From the NCBI RefSeq assembly GCF_041206865.1, contig NZ_JBGEDP010000001.1, forward strand, positions 3,844,001 to 3,908,000: DNA of 64,000 nt. Direction: 5' to 3'. Below are positions 8,310 to 20,501 of this stretch, piece by piece; positions within the stretch are counted from its first letter, which is position 1; every line of letters begins with the position of its first letter. A program made the position numbers and the translations under genes. This stretch comes from Mycobacterium sp. HUMS_12744610 (GTDB lineage Bacteria; Actinomycetota; Actinomycetes; Mycobacteriales; Mycobacteriaceae). The notes beneath the pieces are model-generated. The model saw nothing but the letters and a program-made list of their open reading frames with translations. It made no database searches and was not told the origin of the DNA.

Positions 8310-11156
8310 TCAGGCCTCGTCGGTGACCGTCCGCACCACGCCGTCGCCGTTGCCGTTGCCCCGGGCGTCGGCGGGCAGCGCGAAGACGGGCAACGCCGAG
8401 CCCAACGCGGCCGTCGCCGCGTTGCGCTGGGCCTCCATCCGCGCCAGCGCCGCCTCGGTGAACACCGACAACCCGAGGTCGGGGTTGTACCCGTGGATCT
8501 CCTTGACGTCGAGCTGGGCCAGGAAGTAGACGATCTCCTTGGACACCACCTGGCCGGGCACCAGCACCGGGAACCCCGGCGGGTAGGGCACCACGAACGT
8601 CGTCGACACCAGCGTCTTGCCCTCGGCGAGCCGCCGCCCGGCCATCCCGATCAGCACGTGCTCGCGGTCGGACTCCTCGTAACCGGCGTAGAAGGCCGAG
8701 CGCATGTCGCCGAACGAGCACGCGTCGACGGGACGGAAGGCGATGTCGAACTCGCTGAAGTCGGGCAGGTGCGGCAGGTCCTCGGTGATCTCCTCGACGC
8801 GGCGCGCCTGCAGGGCGCGGTCGTCCTTGCCGCGGTCGAGCTGCCGGCGATCCAGGTCCCAGGCGATCCGGCGCAGCACGTCGAGCAGGTAGTGCACGCT
8901 CGACCAGGTGACCCCGATGGTGAAGATCAGCAGCACGCTGTTTATGGAGGTCTTGTTGATCTGGATGCCGAACCGCTTCATCAGGATGTTCTCGCGGAAG
9001 TCGTACCCGTTCATCCCGGTCCGCCCGATGAACAAGGTGACCCGCGTCGGGTCCAGCACGAACTGATCCGATCGCCACGCCTCGTTCCACTCCGCCAGCG
9101 CGCCCTGCCGGACCTGACGGTACGAGCTCACCGACGAGGTGCGGTACTCGTCGGGCACCAGGTCGGACTCGTCGAGGATGCGGAACCACCGGCTGATCAG
9201 CGCATCCTTGCGGACGCGGTGCCGGAAGACCAGCGCCATGTTGTAGACGTGGCGGACCAGCTCGAACCCCTCGATGTCGACCTGCCGGCGCGCCAGGTCC
9301 AGCGACGCCAGCAGTTGCTGGTTCGGCGACGTCGAGGTATGGGTCAAAAACGCCTCGTCGAACGCGTCGCGGGTCAGCGCCTTGAAGTCCTGGTCACGCA
9401 CGTGGATCATCGACGACTGCCGGAACGCCGACAACGACTTGTGGGTGGAGTGCGTGGCGTACACGCGGACCCGGGCGCGGGCGGGGTCGGGCAGCAGCCG
9501 CCGGTCAACCCACTCCGAGCGGTCCACGCCGTCCATCTCCGCGCTCCACTGCCGGTACTCGGCAGCGTATTCCGGCGACCTCAGCATCTGCTCGAGGCGC
9601 TCGGCCGACACCATGGCGGTCCGCTGCCGGGCCCACGGCACCGCGGTCGCGAACGCGTACCAGGCCTCGTCCCACAGGAAGCAGATGTCCGGTTTGATCG
9701 CCAGCACCTCCTCCATCACGCGGCGGGGGTTGTAGACGACGCCGTCGAAGGTGCAGTTGGTCAGCAGCAGCATGCGCACCCGGTGCAGTTGTCCCGCGGC
9801 CTCGAGGTCCAGCAGCGTCTGCTTGATGGTCTGCAGCGACACCGCACCGTAGATCGCGTACTCGGGCAGCGGATACGCGTCCAAGTACAGCGGGTAGGCC
9901 CCGGCCAGGACCAGGCCGTAGTGGTGGGACTTGTGGCAGTTGCGGTCGATGAGCACGATGTCGCCCGGCCGGGTCAGGGCCTGCACGACGATCTTGTTGG
10001 CGGTCGAGGTCCCGTTGGTGCTGAAGTAGGTCCGGTTGGAGTTCCAGGTGATGGCGGCCTTGTCCATCGCCGCCTTGATGTTGCCGTGCGGGTCCAGCAG
10101 CGAGTCCAGGCCGCCCGAGGTCGACGACGTCTCGGCCATGAAGATGTTGCGGCCGTAGAACTCGCCCATGTCCTGCAGCGACTTGGAGTTGAAGATGCTG
10201 GCGCCGCGGGCGACCGGCAGCGCGTGGAACTGGCCGACCGGGGCGGCCGCGTACGCCCGCAGGGCGTCGAAAAACGGTGTGGCGAAACGGTTCCGCAGAC
10301 CCGCGAGCACCGTGCTGTGCAGGTCGGTGACGTCGTTGAGCCGGTAGAACGTGCGGTCGTAGACGTCGGGTTCGTCCTCGGTCTCCGCGGCGATCGACTC
10401 GTCGGTGAGCAGATACAGGTCGATGTGCGGCCGCAGCTCCCGCATCCATTCGGCGCACTCGACCCAGTCCTGGGTGCCTTCGCTCGCCACGTCCTGACCA
10501 CCTTGGCCGACGGCGCCCAGCAGCGAGTTCGTCACCGGCATCCGGTCGCGCGAGCGCAGCGGCAGGTCGTCGCGGATGATCGCCGCCTGGATCTCGCCGT
10601 TGAGCGCGACCGCGGTGATCGCGTCCTCGATGCTGGAGACCAGCAGCAGCTCGTACTGGATCTCGTCGGAGGAGTGGCGCAGCGCCCGCAGGCACTCCGC
10701 CAGGCTGTCGGGGGCCGTCATCGGGGCGTCGTCGGCGAGCAGCACCGTGTAGAACTGCTGCTGTTTGGCCTGGGCGACCAGCTCCTGCTCGGCCAGCGAC
10801 GCTGAGGTGTCGAAAAGCCCTGCGCGGTCACCGTATTCGGACAGCAGCCGCACCGCCAGCGACACCTCTTCGGCGAGCCGCACGGTGGAGAGCGCCTCCA
10901 GGTGCGCGCGGAAAGTCGCCAGGTTCGCCGCGCCCGGGTACAGCCAGTACCGCTCGTAGGCGGCCAGCCGGTCCATCAGCCGCCGCACCTTGGCCACGTC
11001 GTGGTGGATCTCCTGCTTGCTCAGGTCCACCTCGGCCAGGTGGCGGCACGCGTCGTCGAGCAGGTTCCACGTGTCCAGCCGGGTGTACGACGGGTTTGCC
11101 ACCGCCGCCAGCGCGGACACGTGCAGTCGTCGCGGCCGGCCCGTGTGTCGACTCAT
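8310..11156 (-). CDS. Orn/Lys/Arg decarboxylase-family PLP enzyme (Rv2531c-like)
   Basis: A 948-residue fold-type I PLP decarboxylase. The pyridoxal lysine is in YATHSTHKSLSAFRQSS (the SxHK motif of biodegradative arginine/lysine/ornithine decarboxylases), near residue 570. Earlier come STNGTSTANKIV and the cofactor-holding DEAWYAF. The N-terminal ~300 residues form a long wing-like region and the C-terminal domain contains VVPYPPGFPVLVPGQ. Length is close to that of Rv2531c. It lies 42 bases downstream of nusB; the small gene Rv2532c that separates them in M. tuberculosis is missing. The amino-acid substrate is not settled. Confidence 0.93.
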   Translation of the reverse strand: MSRHTGRPRRLHVSALAAVANPSYTRLDTWNLLDDACRHLAEVDLSKQEIHHDVAKVRRLMDRLAAYERYWLYPGAANLATFRAHLEALSTVRLAEEVSLAVRLLSEYGDRAGLFDTSASLAEQELVAQAKQQQFYTVLLADDAPMTAPDSLAECLRALRHSSDEIQYELLLVSSIEDAITAVALNGEIQAAIIRDDLPLRSRDRMPVTNSLLGAVGQGGQDVASEGTQDWVECAEWMRELRPHIDLYLLTDESIAAETEDEPDVYDRTFYRLNDVTDLHSTVLAGLRNRFATPFFDALRAYAAAPVGQFHALPVARGASIFNSKSLQDMGEFYGRNIFMAETSSTSGGLDSLLDPHGNIKAAMDKAAITWNSNRTYFSTNGTSTANKIVVQALTRPGDIVLIDRNCHKSHHYGLVLAGAYPLYLDAYPLPEYAIYGAVSLQTIKQTLLDLEAAGQLHRVRMLLLTNCTFDGVVYNPRRVMEEVLAIKPDICFLWDEAWYAFATAVPWARQRTAMVSAERLEQMLRSPEYAAEYRQWSAEMDGVDRSEWVDRRLLPDPARARVRVYATHSTHKSLSAFRQSSMIHVRDQDFKALTRDAFDEAFLTHTSTSPNQQLLASLDLARRQVDIEGFELVRHVYNMALVFRHRVRKDALISRWFRILDESDLVPDEYRTSSVSSYRQVRQGALAEWNEAWRSDQFVLDPTRVTLFIGRTGMNGYDFRENILMKRFGIQINKTSINSVLLIFTIGVTWSSVHYLLDVLRRIAWDLDRRQLDRGKDDRALQARRVEEITEDLPHLPDFSEFDIAFRPVDACSFGDMRSAFYAGYEESDREHVLIGMAGRRLAEGKTLVSTTFVVPYPPGFPVLVPGQVVSKEIVYFLAQLDVKEIHGYNPDLGLSVFTEAALARMEAQRNAATAALGSALPVFALPADARGNGNGDGVVRTVTDEA

Positions 11157-11198
11157 AACCTCACCTGTCCTTTGGTGCGGATAGTTACTGTGACCCGC

Positions 11199-11690
11199 TC
11201 ACGAGTCGGGCCCCGGGTTGCGGACCGCCTCGGCGGCGGCCCGGATCTGCGGCGTCACCAGCATCACGTGACCGAGCACCCCGTTGAGGAAGCCGGGCGA
11301 CTCGTCGGTGGACAGCTCTTTGGCCAGCTGCACGGCCTCGTCCACGGCGACCGGCGCCGGCACGTCGCCGGCATAAAGCAGTTCCCACACCGACACCCGC
11401 AGGATCGCCCGGTCCACCGCGGGCAGCCGGTCCAGCGTCCAGCCCTGCAGGTGCGAACTGATCAGGTCGTCGATGTGCGCGCTGTTCTCGCCGACGCCGC
11501 GCGCCACCGTCACCGTGTACGGGTGCAGCGGCTTCACGTCGGGCTGGGACTCGGCCAGCGCGGTCCGCACGTCGACGAGCTCCCCGGGGGTCATCCCGCG
11601 CGCCTCGGCCTCGAACAGCAGGTCGACGGCGCGTTTGCGGGCGTGATGACGTCCTTTGACGGGACGCGCGGGGCGCGCGGGTCCGCTCAC
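11199..11690 (-). CDS. nusB: Transcription antitermination factor NusB
   Basis: NusB binds boxA RNA with NusE (S10) during rRNA antitermination. The 163-residue protein shows [16 protein letters not shown] at the N-terminus, [23 protein letters not shown] in the middle and [26 protein letters not shown] at the end, all NusB hallmarks. The GTG start at 11690 overlaps the efp stop (GTGA). The same frame stays open far upstream through efp, but no homology lies there. The operon order pepQ-efp-nusB is conserved in mycobacteria. Confidence 0.96.
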   Translation of the reverse strand: MSGPARPARPVKGRHHARKRAVDLLFEAEARGMTPGELVDVRTALAESQPDVKPLHPYTVTVARGVGENSAHIDDLISSHLQGWTLDRLPAVDRAILRVSVWELLYAGDVPAPVAVDEAVQLAKELSTDESPGFLNGVLGHVMLVTPQIRAAAEAVRNPGPDS

Positions 11691-12250
11691 GCGTTGACGC
11701 GCCCCAGGTAGCTGCCGTCGCGCGAATCGACCTTCAGCTTGTCGCCGGTGTTGATGAACAACGGCACCTGGATCTCGGCGCCGGTTTCCAGCGTGGCCGG
11801 CTTGGTGCCGGCGCTGGAGCGGTCGCCCTGCAGACCCGGCTCGGTGTGGGTGACCTCGAGCTCGACGGTCACCGGCAGCTCGAGGTACAGCGCCGCCCCG
11901 TTGTGGAATGCGATCTGCACCGGCATGCCCTCGAGCAGGAAATTGGCCGCGTCGCCGACCAGGGACTCCGGCAGCGGGTGCTGCTCGTAGTCCTGGCTGT
12001 CCATGAACACGAAATCCGAGCCGTCGCGGTACAGGTAGGTGGTGTCGCGCCGGTCGACGGTCGCGGTCTCCACCTTCACCCCGGCGTTGTAGGTCTTGTC
12101 GACGACCTTGCCGGAGACCACGTTCTTCAGCTTGGTGCGCACGAAGGCCGGCCCCTTGCCGGGTTTGACGTGCTGGAACTCGACGATCTGCCACAGCTGG
12201 CCGTCGATCACCAGCACCAGTCCGTTCTTGAAGTCGGCGGTCGATGCCAC
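11687..12250 (-). CDS. efp: Translation elongation factor P
   Basis: EF-P relieves ribosome stalling at polyproline stretches by binding between the P and E sites. The 187-residue length is standard. It begins [20 protein letters not shown], has the KOW-like N-domain with the modified-loop region [11 protein letters not shown] (lysine in PGKG), and ends with the OB-fold signature [20 protein letters not shown] and SYLGR. It lies 14 bases after pepQ and overlaps nusB by 4 bases. Confidence 0.98.
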   Translation of the reverse strand: MASTADFKNGLVLVIDGQLWQIVEFQHVKPGKGPAFVRTKLKNVVSGKVVDKTYNAGVKVETATVDRRDTTYLYRDGSDFVFMDSQDYEQHPLPESLVGDAANFLLEGMPVQIAFHNGAALYLELPVTVELEVTHTEPGLQGDRSSAGTKPATLETGAEIQVPLFINTGDKLKVDSRDGSYLGRVNA

Positions 12251-12264
12251 GGTCGGTGTATCTC

Positions 12265-13380
12265 CTAGAGGATGGTCAGTTCCTTGGGGAACTGGGTCAG
12301 CAATTCCGGGCCGTGCCCGGCGGTCTCGTCAGGGACAACCAACGTGTCCTCGATGCGGACACCGCCGCGGCCGGGTAAATAGACGCCGGGCTCCACGGTC
12401 ACCACGGAGCCCGCCAGTAGTGTACCGGCGGAGGTGGCGCCGATCCCCGGCGCTTCGTGGATCTGCAGGCCGACCCCGTGGCCCAGTCCGTGGCCGAACT
12501 GCTCGCCGTAGCCGGCGTCGACGATCAGCTTGCGGGCCGCGCCGTCCACGTCGCGCAGCGCGGCGCCGGGCACCAGCGCCTCCCGGCCGGCCCGCTGCGC
12601 GTCGGCGACCAGCCGATAGATCTCCAGCTGCCAGGCCGCGGCCTTACCGGCCTTGCCCAGGATGAAGGTGCGGGTCATGTCGGAGTGATATCCGGCGACC
12701 AGCGCGCCGAAGTCGATCTTGACGAAATCGCCGGCGGCGAGCACCGCGTCGGACGGGCGGTGGTGCGGGATCGCCGAGTTGGCGCCGGCCGCCACGATCG
12801 TCTCGAACGAGATCGCGTCGGCGCCGTGGTCGAACATCAGCGCTTCCAGCTCGCGGCCGACCTCGCGCTCGGTTCGCCCGGGCCGCAGGCCGCCGCGCTG
12901 CACCAGGTCGGTCAGCGCGGCGTCGGCCGCCTCGCAGGCCAGCCGCAGCAACGCCACCTCACCCTCGTCCTTGACCTCGCGCAGCGCCTCCACCGTTCCG
13001 GCGGCCCGCACCAGTTCGGTGGCCGCTTTGCGGTCCGCCAACTCGGTGGTCAGCGCGTCGAAGCCGTCGACCGTGACGACGTTGCTTTCGAAGCCCAGCT
13101 TGCCCACCCCGGCGTCGGCGGCCCGCCCGACCAGGTGGCGGCCGACGGCGCGCTCGATGGCGACCTCGATCCCGGCCGCCTGCTCGGCGGCCTGGGTGCG
13201 GTAGCGGCCGTCGGTGGCCAGCACGGGGCCACGATCGTCGGCGAACACCAGCAACGCGCCGTTGGACCCGGTGAATCCGGAAAGATAGCGGACGTTGATC
13301 AGGTCCGTGACCAGCATGGCTTCCAGCCCGCGGGCGGCGATTTGCGCCTTCAAGTTGTCTCGACGCTGCGAATGTGTCAC
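12265..13380 (-). CDS. pepQ: Xaa-Pro dipeptidase / aminopeptidase (M24 family)
   Basis: A 371-residue cytosolic metallopeptidase that cleaves Xaa-Pro bonds. The N-terminal creatinase-like domain includes [20 protein letters not shown]. The C-terminal pita-bread domain carries the metal ligands: [20 protein letters not shown] (two Asp), [18 protein letters not shown] (His), [12 protein letters not shown] (Glu) and VRIEDTLVV (Glu). It opens the pepQ-efp-nusB operon and diverges from the membrane-protein gene at 13414. Confidence 0.95.
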   Translation of the reverse strand: MTHSQRRDNLKAQIAARGLEAMLVTDLINVRYLSGFTGSNGALLVFADDRGPVLATDGRYRTQAAEQAAGIEVAIERAVGRHLVGRAADAGVGKLGFESNVVTVDGFDALTTELADRKAATELVRAAGTVEALREVKDEGEVALLRLACEAADAALTDLVQRGGLRPGRTEREVGRELEALMFDHGADAISFETIVAAGANSAIPHHRPSDAVLAAGDFVKIDFGALVAGYHSDMTRTFILGKAGKAAAWQLEIYRLVADAQRAGREALVPGAALRDVDGAARKLIVDAGYGEQFGHGLGHGVGLQIHEAPGIGATSAGTLLAGSVVTVEPGVYLPGRGGVRIEDTLVVPDETAGHGPELLTQFPKELTIL

Positions 13381-13413
13381 GCCCCTTGACGGTACTCGCT
13401 ACGCTGAGGGCCC

Positions 13414-14166
13414 ATGACTAACTGGATGCTGCGCGGACTGGTGTTCGCCGGGGTGATGGTCGTCGTCCGCCTGACCCAGGGGACGATCATCAACGCCTGG
13501 CCGACCCAGGCCGGGCTGGTCAGCATCGTGCTGCTGCTGCTGTTCACCGCCGCCGCGTTCGTGTGGGGCGTGCTCGACGGCCGCGCCGACGCCATGGCCA
13601 ACCCCGACCCGGACCGGCGCCGGGATCTGGCGATGACCTGGCTGCTGGCCGGCCTGGTGGCCGGCATCCTCAGCGGCGCGGTGTCCTGGATCATCGCGCT
13701 GGTCTACAAGGGCCTCTACACCGGGGGGCTGATCAACGAGCTGACGACGTTCGCGGCGTTCACCGCGCTCATCGCGTTCCTGGCCGCGATCATCGGTGTG
13801 ACGGTCGGCCGCTGGCGGGTGGACCGCAATCCGCCGCCACGCGGGGCGGGCACCGACGAGGAGCGGGCCGACACCGACGTGTTCTCCGCGGTGCGCGGCG
13901 ACGACACCCCCACCGGGGAGGTGGCCGTGCCGGCGGCCGCGGCAGCCGCGTCCGCCCCGGCGGCGGTGGCCACCGCCGAGCGCGAGGCCCCCACCGAGAC
14001 GATCCCGACTGCCACGTGGGGCGGCAGCACCGAGGCCATGCCCACGGCCGCCGACGAGGCCAAGACCGAGGTGATCACGCCGGTCCCCGCCGACGAGGCG
14101 GGCGAGGCGACCGAAGCCACCGAAGCTGTCGCCGAGCAGCCGTCCGAGGAGCCGGAGCGCGGCTGA
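13414..14166 (+). CDS. Four-helix membrane protein with an acidic Ala/Glu/Thr-rich tail (Rv2536-like)
   Basis: A 250-residue protein with about four transmembrane helices in the first 130 residues (around 8-28, 33-55, 70-95 and 110-130), then a charged linker VGRWRVDRNPPPRGAGTDEE and a low-complexity acidic tail (VAVPAAAAAASAPAAV, EAGEATEATEAVAEQPSEEPERG). The divergent gap to pepQ is only 33 bases, and a TACGCT motif 9 bases before the ATG could be a -10 for a leaderless transcript. It is the homologue of Rv2536 by position. Function is unknown. Confidence 0.85.
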   Translation: MTNWMLRGLVFAGVMVVVRLTQGTIINAWPTQAGLVSIVLLLLFTAAAFVWGVLDGRADAMANPDPDRRRDLAMTWLLAGLVAGILSGAVSWIIALVYKGLYTGGLINELTTFAAFTALIAFLAAIIGVTVGRWRVDRNPPPRGAGTDEERADTDVFSAVRGDDTPTGEVAVPAAAAAASAPAAVATAEREAPTETIPTATWGGSTEAMPTAADEAKTEVITPVPADEAGEATEATEAVAEQPSEEPERG

Positions 14167-14181
14167 GCCGAACAGGCCGGC

Positions 14182-17436
<3,255 letters not shown>

Positions 17437-17476
17437 CGGATCATTCTCCCATGTGCACCAGGCATCGCCTAAAGCG

Positions 17477-17538
17477 CGCCGAGCGTGAAACTGCGGCGAA
17501 AAAACCGCCGAAAAATCGCAACCGTTTCACGCTCGGCG
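17477..17538. repeat. Perfect 15-base inverted repeat upstream of aroC
   Basis: CGCCGAGCGTGAAAC (17477-17491) is matched exactly by its complement at 17524-17538, around a 32-base A-rich loop that itself holds a small GCGG/CCGC stem. It fills most of the 113 bases between the prepilin-peptidase-like gene and aroC. In M. tuberculosis this interval holds about ten genes (Rv2541-Rv2550). It may end upstream transcription. The GAGCGTG arm core is shared with the palindrome at 515-576, which suggests a dispersed repeat family. Confidence 0.85.
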
Positions 17539-17549
17539 ATGACGCCGGG

Positions 17550-17966
17550 CTACCAGGCCGCCACGCCCACCGCCGCCGCGGTAGCCGCGCACATCGACGG
17601 ACCGTGCGGCACGGCGCGCCCGCCCCGCAGGGTCGACCACAGCGCCGTCAGCAGGGGAGCGCCCACCGCCGCCAGCAACCACACGCCGGCGCCGAAGCAC
17701 CCGGTCAGCCCACCCAGGCCCGCAGCGAGCTTGACGTCCCCGGCGCCCATCGCCGCCGGCGCGCCCAGATACACGAGCAGGTACACCGCGACCAGGGCAG
17801 CCGCACCCGTCATCGCCGGCAGCGGGTGCCCGGCAACGCCGGCGGCCGTCAGCACCGCAACCGCGCCCGGCAGTGTGAGCCAGTTGGGCAGTCGTCGCTG
17901 CGCGAGGTCGTAGCCGCTCAGCGCAGCCATCCACAGCAGCGCCCCCGCGACCAACATGCCGGGCAC
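17550..17966 (-). CDS. Type IV prepilin peptidase-like aspartic membrane protease (A24, Rv2551c-like)
   Basis: A small 138-residue polytopic protein with four or five hydrophobic segments. It keeps the two aspartates of A24 peptidases: the first in ALSGYDLAQRRLPNWLTLPG (near residue 19) and the second in the GxGD motif GAPAAMGAGDVKLAAGLGG (near residue 75). The N-terminal methylase-like domain of full PilD is absent, as in short actinobacterial members that accompany Flp/Tad pili. A GTG at 17966 starts one base after the aroE stop. No pilin genes are present in the window. Confidence 0.85.
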   Translation of the reverse strand: MPGMLVAGALLWMAALSGYDLAQRRLPNWLTLPGAVAVLTAAGVAGHPLPAMTGAAALVAVYLLVYLGAPAAMGAGDVKLAAGLGGLTGCFGAGVWLLAAVGAPLLTALWSTLRGGRAVPHGPSMCAATAAAVGVAAW

Positions 17967-17967
17967 C

Positions 17968-18777
17968 CTAACCCAGCGCGGCGGCCATGGCCTCTCGCGG
18001 AGCGGGCAGCCCTGTGAATTGCTCGACCTGCGCGAACGCCTGGTGCAGCAGCATCTGCAGGCCGCCGATCACCCGGCCGCCCGCGGCGGCGACCGCGGCG
18101 GCCAGCGGGGTGGGCCACGGGTCGTAGACGGCGTCCAGCAGCACCGGGATCGCGGCGAAGGTGTCGGCGTGGCGCGACGCCGCGTCCGCCGGGATGGTGC
18201 TGACCAGCACCTCCGCGGCCGCCACCCGCGCGGCCAGCCCGCCGTCGTCGTCCAGGCCGCAGAACCGCGCCGTGACGCCGGCGCGCTCACCCAGGTCCAC
18301 CAGCCGGGCCGCCTTGGCGGCGTCGCGCGCCACGACGGTGATGTCGGTGACGCCGAGCCGGGCCAGCCCCACCACCGCGGCCGGGGCGGTGCCGCCGGAC
18401 CCGCACACCAGCGCCGGTCCCGACGCGGTCCCGAGCGCCCCCGCCACGCCGTCGACGTCGGTGTTGTCGGCGCGCCAGCCCGCCGGGGTGCGCACCAGGG
18501 TGTTGGCCGAACCCACCAGCGCGGCGCGTTCGGTGTGGTCGTCGGCGAAGCGCAGGGCGGCGAACTTGCCGGGCATGGTCACCGAGACGCCGACCCACTC
18601 GGGCCCGAAACCGCCGACCACGCCCGGCAGTTCCTCGGCGCCGCACTCGATGCGCTCGTATGTCCAGTCGTGCAGGCCCAGCGCGCGATAGGCGGCCAGG
18701 TGCAGTTGCGGGGATTTCGAATGGGCGATCGGCTTGCCGAGCACCCCGGCCTTTCTACCGCGCGGAGTCGAGGACAC
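17968..18777 (-). CDS. aroE: Shikimate dehydrogenase
   Basis: NADPH-dependent reduction of 3-dehydroshikimate to shikimate. The protein has GVLGKPIAHSKSPQLHLAAYR (shikimate-binding SxS), VSVTMPGKFAALRFAD with the catalytic lysine, SANTLVRTPAGWRADNTDVDG, and the nucleotide-binding VCGSGGTAPAAVVGLARLG. The frame is open upstream, but homology begins at the GTG at 18777, which gives 269 residues as in M. tuberculosis and overlaps mltG by 23 bases. It is separated from the main aro cluster. Confidence 0.96.
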   Translation of the reverse strand: MSSTPRGRKAGVLGKPIAHSKSPQLHLAAYRALGLHDWTYERIECGAEELPGVVGGFGPEWVGVSVTMPGKFAALRFADDHTERAALVGSANTLVRTPAGWRADNTDVDGVAGALGTASGPALVCGSGGTAPAAVVGLARLGVTDITVVARDAAKAARLVDLGERAGVTARFCGLDDDGGLAARVAAAEVLVSTIPADAASRHADTFAAIPVLLDAVYDPWPTPLAAAVAAAGGRVIGGLQMLLHQAFAQVEQFTGLPAPREAMAAALG

Positions 18778-19996
18778 CGTTGCGCTTAGCCAGCTCGATG
18801 TTGGCCAGATGCTGTTGATAGTCGCGGGTGAACAGGGTCGTCCCCTGGGCGTCGATGGTGACGAAGTACAACCAGTCCCCAGGCACGGGATGCTCGGCGG
18901 CCTGCAGCGCATCGACACCGGGCGAACAGATCGCGGTGGCGGGCAGCCCCGGCGACACGTAGGTGTTCCACGGCGTCCGCTGGGCCCGGTCGGCGTCGCT
19001 GGTGGCCACCTCGCGGCGGTGCAGCGGATAGTTCACGGTGGAGTCGAACTCGAGCGTGCGGTGTTCGTGCAGGCGGTTGTAGATCACCCGCGCCACCTTC
19101 GGGAAATCCTGCGTGTTGCTCTCCTGCTGCACCAGCGAGGCCACCACCAGGATGTCGTAGGGCGAGAGGTGCAGCGACGCCGCGGTGTCGGTCAGGCCGG
19201 ACTTCATGTACTCCACCGCCCCGGCGCTGATCAGGCTGGCCAGGATGTTCGCCGGCGAGGCCGCGGGGTCGACGTTGAAGGTCCCCGGCGCGATGAGGCC
19301 CTCGATGCGGCGATGGTCGTTGCCGAGCTCGGTCACCGGTTCCATGGCCCACGGCGGCACCGCCAGCACCGCCGGCGAGCTGTTGGCCGCCGCCGCCCGC
19401 AGGTCGCCTGCCGCTACGCAGCGCCGGTTGCCGTCGAGGTCCACGCAAGTGGCCTGCGAGATCAGGCTGAAGATGCCGGGGTTGACCTTGTCGGTCTTCA
19501 TGTCGGTGGTGTCGTCGAGCTGCCGGCCCTCCGGGATGACCAGGCGCCCCACCCGGTCCTTCGGGTCGGTCAGCCGCGCGACGGCGTCGGCCGCCGGGAT
19601 CTCGGTGCGCAGCCGGTAGTAGCCGGGCTGGATCGCGTTGATCGCGACGTTGCCGTGCGCGGCGTTGACGAAGGCCCGGACCGTCTTGACCACGTGCTGC
19701 TTTTGTAGCGTCTCCCCGACCATGGTGGTCGAGTCGCCGGCCTGGACATGGATCACGACGTCGCGCTTGCCGTTCCCGGTGTAGTCGTCGCCGGACCCGA
19801 ACATCGTGTGCCAGAGCTTGGTGCCGGCGAACACGGCCGCCACCACCACGCCGACGAGGGCGACGAGCGCGAACCTGGCCACGGTGCGCCGCCGGCGCCG
19901 GCCGCGTTCGGCGCGCTTGCGGGCCGAACGGCTCATCCGGTGCCGGGGCGGCCCGATCGTCTCCGGCTCGGCCCGTTGGCTGTCAACCATCTGCAC
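18755..19996 (-). CDS. mltG: Endolytic peptidoglycan transglycosylase (YceG/MltG family)
   Basis: A 413-residue cell-wall enzyme that cuts nascent glycan strands. A basic cytoplasmic N-terminus ([20 protein letters not shown]) precedes one transmembrane helix around residues 38-58. The LysM-like region follows, and the YceG core has IPEGRQLDD and [28 protein letters not shown], where the glutamate of QQES is the predicted catalytic acid. DSTVNYPL and [13 protein letters not shown] are family motifs. It overlaps ruvX by 14 bases upstream and aroE by 23 bases downstream. Confidence 0.95.
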   Translation of the reverse strand: MQMVDSQRAEPETIGPPRHRMSRSARKRAERGRRRRRTVARFALVALVGVVVAAVFAGTKLWHTMFGSGDDYTGNGKRDVVIHVQAGDSTTMVGETLQKQHVVKTVRAFVNAAHGNVAINAIQPGYYRLRTEIPAADAVARLTDPKDRVGRLVIPEGRQLDDTTDMKTDKVNPGIFSLISQATCVDLDGNRRCVAAGDLRAAAANSSPAVLAVPPWAMEPVTELGNDHRRIEGLIAPGTFNVDPAASPANILASLISAGAVEYMKSGLTDTAASLHLSPYDILVVASLVQQESNTQDFPKVARVIYNRLHEHRTLEFDSTVNYPLHRREVATSDADRAQRTPWNTYVSPGLPATAICSPGVDALQAAEHPVPGDWLYFVTIDAQGTTLFTRDYQQHLANIELAKRNGVLDSAR

Positions 19997-20501
19997 GCTC
20001 CCCGGTGCACGGGGCGCGGCGCTGGTCGAGCCAGCTCTGCAGGATCGCGATCGCCGCCGCCTGGTCGATCACCGCCCGCTGCTCGCGGGCGCGCACGCCG
20101 GCCGAGCGCAGCGAGCGCTGGGCGCTGACGGTGGTCAGGCGTTCGTCGGCCAGCCGCACCGGGACGGGTGGAACGCGGCGCGCCAACACTTCGCCCAATT
20201 TCCCGGCCAGTTCGATCGCGTCCAGCGCGGCGGGGCCGGTGCGGTCGGCGAGGGTACGCGGCAACCCAACAACGACCTCCACCACCCCGAGTTCGGCGAC
20301 CAGCTCGGCCAGCCTGCGCACGTGCCGCCCGCTCCGGTCCCGGCGCACCGTCTCCACCGGGGTGGCCAGGATGCCGTCGGGGTCACCGGCGGCCACGCCG
20401 ATGCGCACGCTGCCGACGTCGACGCCGAGTCGTCGGCCCGGGCCCGGATCCTGATCGGGGTCACCGGGCCGGTCTGGCAAGCGATGCGGCGTGGGGACCA
20501 C
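19983..20501 (-). CDS. ruvX: Putative Holliday junction resolvase (YqgF/RuvX)
   Basis: A 172-residue RNase H-fold nuclease of the YqgF family (UPF0081), which may resolve recombination junctions or process rRNA. It shows [19 protein letters not shown] with the first acidic residue, [31 protein letters not shown] and [15 protein letters not shown] with the last aspartate. The start is a GTG at 20501, immediately after the alaS stop (which begins at 20502). The alaS-ruvX-mltG-aroE order is typical of actinobacteria. Confidence 0.94.
   Translation of the reverse strand: MVPTPHRLPDRPGDPDQDPGPGRRLGVDVGSVRIGVAAGDPDGILATPVETVRRDRSGRHVRRLAELVAELGVVEVVVGLPRTLADRTGPAALDAIELAGKLGEVLARRVPPVPVRLADERLTTVSAQRSLRSAGVRAREQRAVIDQAAAIAILQSWLDQRRAPCTGERADG

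Noticed and set aside
8202..10805. A long plus-strand frame opposite the decarboxylase
   Set aside because: Antisense shadow with no recognisable domain; the minus-strand decarboxylase has full motifs and length.
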